Shown here piece by piece: positions 28,043-39,243 of a stretch of 64,000 nucleotides of DNA. The DNA is from Arthrobacter sp. Hiyo4. Its GTDB lineage: Bacteria > Actinomycetota > Actinomycetes > Actinomycetales > Micrococcaceae. The first letter of the stretch is position 1; every line of letters starts with the position of its first letter. The DNA is taken from positions 930,001-994,000 of the forward strand of contig AP014718.1 in NCBI GenBank assembly GCA_002370555.1, read 5' to 3'. The translations under genes and the position numbers were made by a program. The notes beneath the pieces were generated by a model that worked only from the letters and a program-made list of their open reading frames with translations, did not search any database and was not told the origin of the DNA.

Positions 28043-29735
28043 GTGAGCGTTACGCAGCCTGACCGTGTATCCATCGACCGTGTTCCCATCCGCCGGGCGC
28101 TGATCTCGGTCTACGACAAGACCGGTCTGGAGGATCTCGCCAAGGGCCTGCACGCAGCCGGCGTGAAGATCGTCTCCACCGGTTCCACTGCCAAGAAGAT
28201 CGCCGCGGCCGGTATCCCGGTCCAGGAAGTCGAAGAAGTCACCGGGTCTCCGGAAATGCTGGACGGCCGCGTCAAGACGCTGCACCCGCGCGTCCATGGC
28301 GGCATCCTGGCGGACCGCCGCGTCCCCGCGCACATGGAAACCCTCGCCGGCATGGAAATTGAAACTTTCGACCTGGTGGTGGTGAACCTCTACCCGTTCG
28401 TTGAGACCGTGAAGTCCGGCGCCGCGCAGGACGATGTCGTTGAACAGATCGACATCGGCGGCCCCGCCATGGTCCGTTCGGCAGCGAAGAACCACGCCGC
28501 CGTCGCCATTGTTGTTGACCCCGCGTTCTACGGCTCCGTGGTCACCGCCGCCGCTGAGGGCGGCTTTGACCTGAAGACCCGACGGCGGCTGGCCGCTAAG
28601 GCGTTCGCCCACACCGCGTCCTACGACAACGCCGTGGCCACCTGGACTGCCAGCCAGTTCCTGGATGAAGACGGCGACGGCGTCATCGACTGGCCTGCCT
28701 ACGCCGGCCTGTCGCTGGAGCGCTCCGAGGTTCTCCGCTACGGCGAAAACCCGCACCAGCAGGCTGCGCTCTACGTAGACAAGGCAGCCCGGCCGGCATC
28801 GCGCAGGCCGACCAGCTGCACGGCAAGGCCATGAGCTACAACAACTTCGTCGACGCCGACGCCGCCCTCCGCGCCGCGTTCGACTTCGCCGAGCCCGCCG
28901 TCGCCATCATCAAGCACGCCAACCCGTGTGGCGTCGCCGTTGGTTCCGCTGATGCTGCTGACCCGATCGCCGACGCCCACGCCAAGGCCCACGCCTGCGA
29001 CCCCGTTTCGGCCTTCGGCGGCGTCATCGCTGCCAACCGGACGGTCACCGCTGCCATGGCGCAGACCGTTGCCGGCATTTTCACCGAGGTTGTCATCGCC
29101 CCGGATTTCGAGCCGGCAGCCGTGGAGATCCTCGCCAAGAAGAAGAACATCCGCCTGCTGGCCCTGCCCGAAGGCTATGATCGCTACCCGGCAGAAATGC
29201 GCCAGGTTTCAGGTGGTGTGCTGGTCCAGATGAGCGACAAGGTGGACGCCGACGGGGATAACCCGCCAACTGGACCCTCGCCGCCGGCGAAGCCGCTGAC
29301 GAAAAGACCCTCGCGGACCTCGCCTTCGCCTGGACCGCCTGCCGCGCCGCCAAGTCCAACGCCATCCTGCTCGCCGATCACGGCGCAGCCGTGGGCATCG
29401 GCATGGGCCAGGTCAACCGGCTGGACTCCTGCCGCCTGGCCGTCGAGCGTGCCAACACGCTGGGCGTTTCGGTGGAGTCCGACGTCGACGGTGCGGGCGG
29501 TGCGGCTGGTCCGTCGACAGCAGAGGCGAGCGTTGCACCCGAGCGTGCCCGCGGCGCCGTCGCAGCCTCCGATGCGTTCTTCCCGTTCGCTGACGGCCTG
29601 CAGATCCTGATCGACGCCGGAGTCCGCGCCGTGGTCCAGCCGGGCGGTTCCGTCCGGGATGAGGAAGTCGTAGCCGCGGCCAACGCGGCCGGCATCACCA
29701 TGTACTTCACGGGTGCCCGCCACTTCTTCCACTAG
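28043..29735 (+). CDS. purH: Bifunctional AICAR transformylase/IMP cyclohydrolase, frameshifted
   Basis: About 564 residues after repair; GTG start. It performs the last two steps of IMP synthesis. The N-terminal IMP cyclohydrolase (MGS-like) domain has [30 protein letters not shown]-like [14 protein letters not shown] and [14 protein letters not shown]. The AICAR transformylase domain has [42 protein letters not shown] and, at the end, [20 protein letters not shown]. Breaks near 28790 (GCAGCCCGG, one C short) and 29265 (AACCCGCC, one C short) are fixed by one base each. A strong hairpin follows the stop. Confidence 0.93.
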
Positions 29736-29747
29736 GCGGTTAAACGT

Positions 29748-29786
29748 CGACGGCGCCTGTCCCCGCTGAGGGGACAGGCGCCGTCG
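29748..29786 (+). terminator. Hairpin after purH
   Basis: A 17-bp GC-rich perfect stem (CGACGGCGCCTGTCCCC paired with GGGGACAGGCGCCGTCG) and a five-base loop lie 12 bases after the purH stop. There is no long T-run, but its size and place between convergent genes suggest a two-way terminator. Confidence 0.7.
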
Positions 29787-29790
29787 GGCC

Positions 29791-30009
29791 TTAACGGGCA
29801 GCTGAAGGACGTGGTGCCGGGTCCGCGCCCCGCTGCATGAGGCGCGGACCCCCTTCCGGAAGCCGAAGCTCCCGGGGCTTGGCATCGGCCATTCGCTGTT
29901 TGGTCCAGTACTCGAGAATCTCCTCGTGGGTCTGGTCCGATTCGCTGTGGCTGACGGATCCGGACCCGGACTCCGCGTCAGGTGAGGATTTCCTAAGCTC
30001 GCGCGGCAC
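29791..30009 (-). CDS. 72-residue ORF with a YWTxxRMxxAxP motif, possible protease propeptide copy
   Basis: The frame opens at a GTG inside the last codons of the serine-protease gene, overlapping it by 17 bases. The product is hydrophilic, Ser/Glu-rich at first, then EEILEYWTKQRMADAKPREL and a basic tail. The motif YWTKQRMADAKP mirrors YWTSDRMRAAIP in the propeptide of the adjacent protease. I know that motif from N-terminal regions of secreted trypsin-like proteases. The ORF may be the start of a second, deleted protease or a short companion protein. No ribosome site is visible. Confidence 0.4.
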   Translation of the reverse strand: MPRELRKSSPDAESGSGSVSHSESDQTHEEILEYWTKQRMADAKPRELRLPEGGPRLMQRGADPAPRPSAAR

Positions 30010-30958
30010 GGATATAGGTCTTCTGGATGGCCTCGCCCCAGTACGGGCCGTACATCACCGGCGACCTGTTATAGCCGTAGCTGTTGATCGAGTTCTGGAA
30101 GCCGTCGGGGCCGGTGCCTATGAACCACGGGCCGCCGGAAGAGCCGCCGGTCATGTCGCAGGGGATTCCCTGCGTGCCGAACTGCGGGTTGTTAGTGTCT
30201 TCTGTGGCCGTGCCGGTGCAGCTCCAGAGCCGCTCGCCGTTGAAGGGCTGGGCGGCGGGGTAGCCGTAGGCGGTGTACTTCAGGCCGCGGGCTTCATTGA
30301 ACGCCACGCCTGAGCCGCCGACGACGTCGGTCAGGAACTCGCCGCCAAGCCGATTCATGACCGCAAAGCCGGTGTCGTAGCTGATATCCGCGGAGGCCTC
30401 CCACTGGGCCGTGGTGTAAAGCGCCTTGGCTGTCCAGGTACCGTAAGGCCTGGCGCCATTCTCGTATGCCGGTACAAAGACAAAGTTGGTGGCGAACGCG
30501 CCGGGACCTTCATTGAGGCAGTGCCCGGCGGTGGCCACCGTGCTCTTGTTCGGCGCCGATACGGCATTTCCGGAACAGACGTAGTTCGTCCCGCCGAGGG
30601 TGAAGAATACCTTACCGATGTGGGCTACCGGGTTCGCAGGCTGAGCGAGTGAGGGCTTTCCCGTGGTGCCCGCCACCTTGCTTTTGGGTCCCTTCAGCAC
30701 ACTGGCCGCACTGGATGATTTACCGCGCTCGAGCGCCCTTCCGGCCAGGACATCACCGGGAATCGCGGCGCGCATGCGGTCTGATGTCCAGTAGTCCGCC
30801 GCCCCGGTGCTGTCTACGATTGCGCTGGCCACCGAAGGAGCTGCTTTATCGCTCGACGACGATGGGGCAGCATGGGCACTTCCGGCGCCAACCAGCGCCA
30901 GGACGGCGGCCGCCGAAAGGCTCAGGAAGGTGGCAGCCAAGGACCTGGTACGCGTCAT
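29993..30958 (-). CDS. Secreted trypsin-like serine protease
   Basis: 321 residues, intact. The signal peptide (LAATFLSLSAAAVLALVGAG, cleavage after AHA) is followed by a propeptide with YWTSDRMRAAIP. The peptidase S1 domain has its catalytic His in VATAGHCLNEGP, a likely Asp in DISYDTGFAVMNRLGG and Ser in DMTGGSSGGPWFIG. It resembles glutamyl endopeptidase/V8-type enzymes of actinobacteria. Cysteines in YVCSGNA and TAGHC, and in LWSCTGT and GIPCDMTG, could form two disulfides. The start follows ACAGGACAATA. The upstream region is AT-rich and contains the palindrome ACAAATTTGT (31027-31036), a possible regulatory site. Confidence 0.88.
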   Translation of the reverse strand: MTRTRSLAATFLSLSAAAVLALVGAGSAHAAPSSSSDKAAPSVASAIVDSTGAADYWTSDRMRAAIPGDVLAGRALERGKSSSAASVLKGPKSKVAGTTGKPSLAQPANPVAHIGKVFFTLGGTNYVCSGNAVSAPNKSTVATAGHCLNEGPGAFATNFVFVPAYENGARPYGTWTAKALYTTAQWEASADISYDTGFAVMNRLGGEFLTDVVGGSGVAFNEARGLKYTAYGYPAAQPFNGERLWSCTGTATEDTNNPQFGTQGIPCDMTGGSSGGPWFIGTGPDGFQNSINSYGYNRSPVMYGPYWGEAIQKTYIRAARA

Positions 30959-31202
30959 TATTGTCCTGTCTAAAATGTGTGAAGGCGTGCCCGGGAGAGC
31001 CAGCCGCGTGACCCATGTAACCTATCGAGACATGACAAATTTGTAAATAGTAGTGACCTCAAAGGTATGGTCCGCAAACACGGCCCGGATCTGGTGGAGC
31101 CGGAGCGCCGCTCTGGTCAAAACGCTTTTCGAAGGGTACTTTTTCTATACAGTGATAACGTCCGATCTGGGCTCCGGACTCTCAGCGAATTGGGGTCCCA
31201 TC

Positions 31203-31430
31203 GTGATTGCTTTCTGGAAAACCGCCAAGAAGTCCGCCGTGCATGGCCGGCATTTTGCAGGCGAAGGGAGCGCCCCGGGCGCTTCGCCGGACGTTGAGGC
31301 CCACGCCGCAGCCCTGCAGTTGCGCGACGTCGACCCTATCCATTCGTTTACGGCGACGGAGGAGCTGCGCTGGCAGGACCCCAGGTACGTGCAGCTCTGG
31401 CCCAGTGACATACCCCACAAGAGGCGCTGA
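31203..31430 (+). CDS. Small hypothetical protein
   Basis: 75 residues if started at the GTG of VIAFWKTAKKSAVHGRHFAG, after a GGGGTCCC stretch. The frame is open 150 bases further upstream to a GTG at 31053, but that part looks non-coding. The C-terminus (LQLRDVDPIHSFTATEELRW, then QDPRYVQLWPSDIPHKRR) has a reasonable composition for a real protein. I do not recognise it. The following 229 bases before icd hold only its promoter region, where I see no strong motif. Confidence 0.35.
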   Translation: MIAFWKTAKKSAVHGRHFAGEGSAPGASPDVEAHAAALQLRDVDPIHSFTATEELRWQDPRYVQLWPSDIPHKRR

Positions 31431-31659
31431 CCGGATCCTCACCTGCGCCCGTGGCTCCCGGCGGTAAAGCGCGACGGCGGCTGGCCGCCCCGGGCGTGCA
31501 CCGCCCGTCGGGCGTTATTTGCATGCCCTAATCCGCTGTAATGCAGGACCGTCCGGCCGCCCCGGTACGGTTCAAAGCCGTGTCCTCAGGTAAGTTAGGG
31601 GTGGTGAAATAGAACAAAATTTCCAAAAAATCAGCCGACCTCCAGGGAGACGCCCGCGC

Positions 31660-33877
<2,218 letters not shown>

Positions 33878-33896
33878 GCGGCACCGAACCTTGTAA

Positions 33897-33932
33897 GGCG
33901 GCGCGCCCGGGAAACCGGGGCGCCGCCTTTTT
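33897..33932 (+). terminator. Rho-independent terminator after icd
   Basis: GGCGGCGCGCCCGG and CCGGGGCGCCGCC form the stem around GAAA, followed by TTTTT. It begins 19 bases after the icd stop and is the clearest intrinsic terminator in the window. Confidence 0.85.
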
Positions 33933-34016
33933 CGTCCAGTCGACATCGCTGAGGCGACGGGAACCGATGAAGCACAGATGGGTTAATAACCTCATGTGCC
34001 GTCAGTCCGCCCGCAC

Positions 34017-34493
34017 TCAGTCGCCGTTCTTGCCTTTGCCTCTATTTCCCTTGCTGTCATCGTGTGTGGGAGCTACGGGCGCGGTGATGGCTTTCTGGGC
34101 CGCATCGGCGTCTGCCTGCTTTTGCGCAGCGGCGGCGTCCTCTGCGGCTGCGGCGTCGGCTACGGCCTTGGCCGCTGTCAGGTCTGACCTGACGGCAGTG
34201 GCGGCTGTCATGATGCTGCGCCAGCGTTCCTCGGAAACCTGCCCGGTCCCCGCAACGGACGCCAGATCTGCCTCGAGAGTATCCAATGCCGCCAGTCCGC
34301 CGGCGGGGTCGTTATTGGCTGCGGCCTGGCTGACGCCCAGGACTCGTTCCTGGAGTTGGCGCGCGGCATCACGTTGGAGGCCGGTCTCAGCCGGACCGCA
34401 CGCTGCCAGTGAACCGGCGAGCAGAAATGCTGTTGCAGCTTTCAGGTATATGGCACCGGCCGAACGCCGGCGGTGCTTGGGTGTAGGGCTCAT
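34017..34493 (-). CDS. Alanine-rich lipoprotein encoded with a Ser/Thr kinase
   Basis: 158 residues. A basic start and hydrophobic stretch (YLKAATAFLLAGSLAACGPA) end in a lipobox LAAC, so the mature protein should be lipid-anchored outside. The rest is helical and Ala-rich (AAAEDAAAAQKQADADAAQK), ending in a charged Lys/Gly tail. The ATG overlaps the stop of the kinase gene (ATGA), so the two are coupled. The mature part is likely a coiled coil. A partner or reporter for the kinase is plausible but not shown. Confidence 0.72.
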   Translation of the reverse strand: MSPTPKHRRRSAGAIYLKAATAFLLAGSLAACGPAETGLQRDAARQLQERVLGVSQAAANNDPAGGLAALDTLEADLASVAGTGQVSEERWRSIMTAATAVRSDLTAAKAVADAAAAEDAAAAQKQADADAAQKAITAPVAPTHDDSKGNRGKGKNGD

Positions 34494-35702
34494 GGTTCCA
34501 CGCTCTCCTGAAGTTCCTTGAGGTGGTCGCCCAAGGTGCCGGTGACGGTGGGGTAGGGAACGACGTCGGGCGTTGGCTCAGGTGCCAGGCTGAAGGTCAG
34601 CGCCGCTGCTGCCGCTCCAGCGGCGAGCACGCCCAGTGCGATGACCGTCCAGAACCGCCTTCCGGTGTGCCGGAGACGAGACAAGTCCGGGACCCAGCCC
34701 GCGCGTCAGGACCGCGGGTGATGTCCAGTTGGCCCTTGCCGGACCGGATTACAGGCAGATCTGATTCAGCGGTGATTGCGATGGATGGCGGCCTGAACGG
34801 CATGGCCGGGAGCACGCGGGTTGTCTCCGGCGCGAGCTCGCCCGGTGCGGACACCGGTGATACCAGGGCCTGACGCAGAACGGCTTCAACGTCGGCCGCG
34901 GCAGGGCGTTCCAGCGGTTCGATGGCAGTCATGGAACGGATCAGATCAGCCCACTCCACCGGAAGGTCAGCTGGGACATCTGGCGCCCGGTGCAGCCGGG
35001 CCACAGCGGATTCGACCGCGCTGCCCGGGAACTCAACGGTCTGCTTGACGCATTCCAGCAGTACCAGACCCAGCGAGTAGATATCAGTGGCGGGCGACAG
35101 GGGAGAACCCATGGCCTGCTCGGGACTGAGATACGCGGCCGTCCCCACCATGGTTCCCGTGGCGGTCAGCCGGGCTGAATCCGCCATCCTGGCGATGCCA
35201 AAATCCGTGAGTTTGGGTCGCAAAGGTTCACCCGGACGGATCGGCACGAGCAGGATGTTCCCGGGCTTGATGTCGCGGTGGATGATACCCAGGTTGTGCA
35301 CGTAGGCCAGCGCGTCAGCTACGCCCGCCCCGATGACTGCAAGCTCGTCCAAGGGAACTGCACTGTGCCTGATCCGGCTGCGGAGGTCCTGGCCCTCCAC
35401 GAGCTCCATTGTCAGGAACGGCCGGGTTCGTTCAGGACGCGGGTATCGATGCCTGCATCGAACAGCGTGACCAGGCTGGGATGGTTGAGCGTTGCCAGCA
35501 GTTGGATTTCGGCTTCCTGGCGCCTGAGCTCATTGGCATCCGGTGCCTGTGGGGCAAAGAGCTTCAGGGCGACATCCCTGCCCAGGTTTTCGTCCCGGGC
35601 GCGGTAGACGGAGGACATGCCGCCGCGGCCGATTATGTCCGCCAGCCGATAGCGTCCGCCGAGCATTTCATTCCTAATTGAGCTAGGCGAATCCGCCACC
35701 AT
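34490..35702 (-). CDS. Membrane Ser/Thr protein kinase (PknB-like), frameshifted
   Basis: About 404 residues. The start MVADSPSSIRNEMLGGRYRL is eight bases after GGAGG. Kinase motifs run in order: IIGRGGMSSVYRARDENLGR (P-loop), Lys in DVALKLFAP, IIHRDIKPGNILL (catalytic loop), LTDFGIARMADSARLTATGT (Mg loop and activation loop), GTAAYLSPEQAMG and DIYSLGLVLLEC. A linker, one transmembrane helix (FWTVIALGVLAAGAAAAALT) and only about 35 outside residues follow, so it has no PASTA sensor. Breaks near 35430 (GAACCCGG, one C short) and 34690 are fixed by one base each. Confidence 0.87.
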
Positions 35703-35957
35703 GACCAGTTCCTCCCGGTGCGCTGCGGCACTATTCCTGCTCAATAATACCGGCCGGTAGGGCATCCTTTAAGCCGTTTGCCGGCACGCCGGGGGCGGCT
35801 GAGAAGTGAATGGGACTTTTCTCAGCCGGACCTCCGGTCAAAAGGACAAGTGCTGTTAGTTGAGCTCTCCGGTTGCCACCTCCTATCTGAAAGTTGGCTA
35901 GGCCGCGAACGGTGGAGCCGGTGCGTTGACGGCCTAGCTGTCGCAGTCCGCTGAGTG

Positions 35958-36958
35958 CTAGGCCTTCCGGCCCCGCTTGAGCTTCAGCAGCAGCCCGGCA
36001 AGCAGCAGGATGGCGGCCAGAGGGATCAGTGAAGCATCCATGCCCGTCTTGGCCAGGGCGGCAGTGCCGCCCTGGCCTGAGGTGTTGCCCACGGTGTTCG
36101 CTGCGGAAGATACCGAACCGGTGGTGGTGCCGGCGGGAACAACGGTGATACCGGTCGTGCCACCTCCCGTGGTGCCGCTCGTTCCGGTTCCCGGGTCCGT
36201 GGTGCCGCTCGTTCGGGTTCCCGGTCCGTGGTGCCGCTCGTTCGGGTTTCCGGGTCCGTGGTGCCGCTCGTTCGGGTTCCCGGGTCCGTGGCTTCCGTAC
36301 CGGGCATTTCCGTACCGGGGGTTTCAGTACCTGGGGTTCCACAGCCATCGGTGCCGCCGCCAAGGATGACGCATGCATCAATAGCAACATTCGCGCCGTC
36401 AAGAACGCCGGACGTGCCCAGACCGAGGTTGATGTCGGCCGCTGCACCGACGACGGTGGTGCTGTCGGTGCCGTTGGTGTTGCCGACCTCTACCGCTGCG
36501 GCGACGGCGGTGGTGCTGTCGGTGCCGTTGGTGTTGCCGACCTCTACCGCTGCGGCGGCGACGGCGGTGGTGCTGTCGGTACTGGTGCCGTTGGTGTTGC
36601 CGACCTCTACCGCTGCGGCGACGGCGGTGGTGCTGTCGGTACTGGTGCCGTTGGTGTTGCCGACCTCTACCGCTGCGGCGACGGCGGTGGTGCTGTCGGT
36701 GCCGTTGGTGTTGCCGAGGAGGTTGTCTCCGAGGTTGACGTCCAATGCGGCAGCGACATCCGCAGTATCCGACTGCGTTGAGCCACCCAGCAGGCCCAAC
36801 GACGTCGTGTCTGCGGACGTCGCCGCTGAGACCAGTGCGGAGGCCGTGAGGTCCGGTCCGCTGGTTGTGTCCGCGGCGCTGGCCGCGGTGGCGCCGAAGG
36901 CCAGTAGCCCGCCGGCAAAGAGGGTGCTAAGCAGCCCCCTACGAAGGTTGCAATTCAT
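35958..36958 (-). CDS. Cell-wall-anchored repeat protein with LAKTG sorting signal, frameshifted
   Basis: About 333 residues. The signal peptide (LLSTLFAGGLLAFGATAASA) starts behind AGGAGACATCACC. Five repeats of the form EVGNTNGT-DSTTAVAAAV fill residues about 80-165. A Thr/Pro/Glu-rich stalk follows with GTETPGTEMPGTEATDPGTR and four copies of DPGTRTSGTT. In the repaired frame the C-terminus is AALAKTGMDASLIPLAAILL with a hydrophobic helix and a KLKRGRKA tail, a class E (LAxTG) sortase signal. One missing C in the stalk (ACCGGGAA near 36228) causes the break. It lies just downstream of the FDPGSSPE secreted protein, with two hairpins between them. Confidence 0.78.
36169..36287. repeat. Four 30-bp tandem repeats in the surface-protein stalk
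   Basis: Units start at 36169, 36199, 36228 and 36258 and begin GTGGTGCCGCTCGTTC. They encode (T/D)PGTRTSGTTD on the minus strand. The second unit is 29 bases long and causes the frame break. Confidence 0.85.
36449..36716. repeat. Five 51-60-bp tandem repeats in the surface-protein gene
   Basis: Each unit contains GGTGGTGCTGTCGGT, GCCGTTGGTGTTGCCGA and, in four of them, CCTCTACCGCTGCGGC. Units differ by 6-bp (ACTGGT) and 3-bp insertions, all in frame, as expected for slippage in a functional coding repeat. Confidence 0.88.
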
Positions 36959-37014
36959 GGTGATGTCTCCTGAAGAGTTGATTTGGGGCGCTGTTCAGCG
37001 CCTGGGGCCGTGTT

Positions 37015-37033
37015 CTGCCCATAAAACGGGCAG
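37015..37033 (-). other. Post-stop hairpin after the FDPGSSPE protein
   Basis: On the minus strand CTGCCC pairs with GGGCAG around GTTTTAT, starting 11 bases after the TAG stop. A second hairpin (GGCGCTG, TTCAGCGCC) follows at 36987-37002. The first is a near copy of the hairpin at 19531-19550, after the paralogous gene. Confidence 0.5.
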
Positions 37034-37043
37034 GAGGGCTCAA

Positions 37044-37945
37044 CTATTCAGGTGAGGAACCGGGGTCGAATGACACCGGTGAAGGGGCATGCTCAGGTGA
37101 TCCGCTGATGGGGAAGGCCCCGAAAGCGGCTGGTCGAAACCAAACTCGTCCAGCCAGGCAGCAGAGCCTGAGGCGCCGGAGGGCGGAGCGCCACTGCCAG
37201 CGCCCGAAGCAGGTCCTGCCGGAGCCGGTGGCGTGGAAGGGCCGCTGGTCCAGGGGCTTTCTGCCGGGACTGCGTGCATTTCTGTGCCGGCCGGAACCGG
37301 CAGCGACGACATTCCCCTGACGGCAAGCAAGTTGTCGGAAGCGCCGGGGGAGTTTGTGGTGGCATCATCCGCGACGTGCCCTGAAGCGCGGGCGTCCGTG
37401 ACGGTCGAGATCCCGCCGGCAACGGCAGTCTCTTCAAGCGGCAGCAGTCCGGGCAGCGGGACCGGTGAGCACGGAACGCTCGCATCTACCAGATCCACTA
37501 CGGGCTTCAGAACGGGCTCAAGAACCGGTGCGGCATCGGTCAGCGGAGGGGCGACTGTCTCAATCAGGTCATCTGCAACGGTATCCACCACTGCAGCAAT
37601 CGGGACAGCCTCGGCCGTGACGGTCCCCGCCGGACCCGCGCTCTTCACCACAGGGACGGCGGCAATCAGTTGATCAGCCGTGCCTGCCACCCTGCCTATT
37701 ACGGGCTGCAGGAGTCCGGTGGGTGAAGGAGCCGGCGACGCGGCCTCAAGAATGGGGGAGACGGCGCCGGTCAACGGCGCAGTCAGGGACGAAGCCGATG
37801 AAGGGAGGCCACCCGGAAGGGATCCTGGATCTCTCGAGGAGTCTGCTGTTGCGGCCGAAGCGGAAAGTGTCAGCCAAGTAGCGGTCACGGCTCCTGCGAG
37901 GAGAAGCGGCCGGAGTGCACGCCAAGGCGAACGAACTTTAGCCAT
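37044..37945 (-). CDS. Secreted protein with C-terminal SFDPGSSPE, frameshifted near its end
   Basis: About 300 residues. The start MAKVRSPWRALRPLLLAGAV follows GGGGGTGG, and the signal peptide ends near SAATADSS. The mature part is a low-complexity Val/Ala/Pro/Ser sequence with short repeats (PLTDAAPVLEPVLKPVVDLV) and one cysteine (SVPCSPVPLPG). As written the frame ends PHLNS at 37040, but one more C in ATGCCCCTTC (near 37086) gives PSPVSFDPGSSPE and a stop at 37044. That C-terminus is shared with the gene at 19.6-20.5 kb, which confirms the repair. The identical ending suggests a functional tag. The family is unknown to me. Confidence 0.65.
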
Positions 37946-38029
37946 GCGTACCACCCCCAGTACCGTTGAGACCTAACGATTTCAAGATCGTAAGGCTCTC
38001 GCGTGCAGGAAGTCTAGGGAAACGGAAAA

Positions 38030-38058
38030 TAAATACAGCAAACTTACTAATTTGTCAC
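38030..38058 (-). promoter_or_regulatory. Putative promoter of the FDPGSSPE gene
   Basis: On the minus strand GTGACA and TATTTA are 17 bases apart in an AT-rich stretch about 85-115 bases before the start codon. A second -35-like TTGACA lies about 32 bases further upstream. The AT-richness of 38020-38115 is unusual for this window. Confidence 0.45.
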
Positions 38059-38138
38059 TCAGCCATCGATAACCAAGCGAGGACTGTCAAGCCAATTTAC
38101 AAAAAAGTCATAGGCCTGAAGGCAGAGGCCATTCCCCT

Positions 38139-39209
38139 TCAGTGGGCATCGTTCGGGTAGCTAACGCCCAGTTGCCCGCGCACTCCGTCAAAGAGCCGCA
38201 TGGTTTTGATGGAATCCTCCAGCGGCATGACCGGGCTCTCGGTCAGACCCTGTTGGATGCAGCGCGTCACCTCTCGCAGTTCGTAGGTGTAGCCGATGCC
38301 GACGACGTCGAACGCCTCCGTACGCAGGCCCTCCCGTCCGACGCCGATCACCAACTCCCGCGGATTGTTGATGGAACCGACACTCTGGAGGTAGCCCAGG
38401 CTGCCGGCCACGGTGGCAGTCCGCGGACCGTACGCCAAGAGCGAGGACGTCAGCTGGGCCTGGGCACCATGGTTGTAGCCGAGCGTCAACGCATTCTGGG
38501 CGTCCACGCCGTCGTCATTAATGAAGCCGGTGGCACTGACGGTCTGCGGGAACCCCAGTGTTCCCAGTGCCCACAGCAGGGGGTAGACCGAGATGTCCAG
38601 GAGGGCGCCGCCACCGTCCCGCCTGGCCCACAACCTGGACGTCGGGGAATAGGGTGCGGGAAAACCAAGGTCAGCGGTCACCCAGTGCACGTCCCCGAGC
38701 TCCCCGGACGCGGCAATCTCGAACGCCCGCTGCATGCCCGGGAGGAAGCGGGACCACACTGCCTCCATGAGGAAGAGCTTCCGTTCCCGGGCAAGTGCAG
38801 CGAGCTCGCTGGCTTCCCTGCCGTTGATGGTGAACGCCTTTTCGCACAGGACGTGCTTGCCCGCATTGAGCGCAGCGAGCACAATCTTGTGGTGCTGGGC
38901 GTGCGGCGTGGCGACGTAGACAACGTCCACCGAGCCATCGGCGAGCAGCCGCTGGTAGCCGGGCACGCCGTCGTCGTCCCCGTAGGCCTTGGCGAAACCG
39001 TAGTCCGCCGCGAAACTCTCCGCAGTGCCCTGTGAACGGGAACTGACGGCATAAAGCTCGGCGTCGGGAAGCAATGCCAGGTCCTGAGACACTGAGCGCG
39101 CGATCCCGCCGGTGGCTATGACACCCCACCGCAGGCGTTTTCCGGTGGCAGACCGGGGATCCGGATCGGACTGGGTGGACAGCCAGGGTGTGGCGATGGG
39201 CGCGCTCAT
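38139..39209 (-). CDS. Gfo/Idh/MocA-family NAD(P)-dependent oxidoreductase
   Basis: 356 residues, intact. The start MSAPIATPWLSTQ is chosen because GAGAGGAT lies eight bases upstream; an ATG three codons earlier abuts that site. The Rossmann fold starts LRWGVIATGGIARSVSQDLA (GxGxxA variant), then VYVATPHAQHHKIVLAALNA, and the EKAFTINGREA motif with the catalytic-type Lys. The C-terminal alpha/beta domain has WSRFLPGMQRAFEIAASGEL and GGALLDISVYPLLWALG. The family oxidises sugars, inositols or dihydrodiols; the substrate is unknown. It stands alone between unrelated genes. Confidence 0.87.
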   Translation of the reverse strand: MSAPIATPWLSTQSDPDPRSATGKRLRWGVIATGGIARSVSQDLALLPDAELYAVSSRSQGTAESFAADYGFAKAYGDDDGVPGYQRLLADGSVDVVYVATPHAQHHKIVLAALNAGKHVLCEKAFTINGREASELAALARERKLFLMEAVWSRFLPGMQRAFEIAASGELGDVHWVTADLGFPAPYSPTSRLWARRDGGGALLDISVYPLLWALGTLGFPQTVSATGFINDDGVDAQNALTLGYNHGAQAQLTSSLLAYGPRTATVAGSLGYLQSVGSINNPRELVIGVGREGLRTEAFDVVGIGYTYELREVTRCIQQGLTESPVMPLEDSIKTMRLFDGVRGQLGVSYPNDAH

Positions 39210-39243
39210 GGTGCCCATCCTCTCATCCAGACCAGCCCGGGTG

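Noticed and set aside
36449-36716. Regular repeats that could suggest a CRISPR array
   Set aside because: The units are coding, adjacent without unique spacers, and differ by in-frame insertions. They belong to the surface protein.
36228-37055. Val/Pro/Ser-rich open frame on the plus strand across the repeat region
   Set aside because: It is produced by the tandem repeats being open in several frames. Only the minus strand has a signal peptide, ribosome site and sorting signal.
38111-38130. Short GGCCT/AGGCC hairpin followed by TTTTTT on the minus strand, as terminator of the Gfo/Idh gene
   Set aside because: The stem is only five base pairs and the T-run starts six bases later. It is too weak to list as a terminator.
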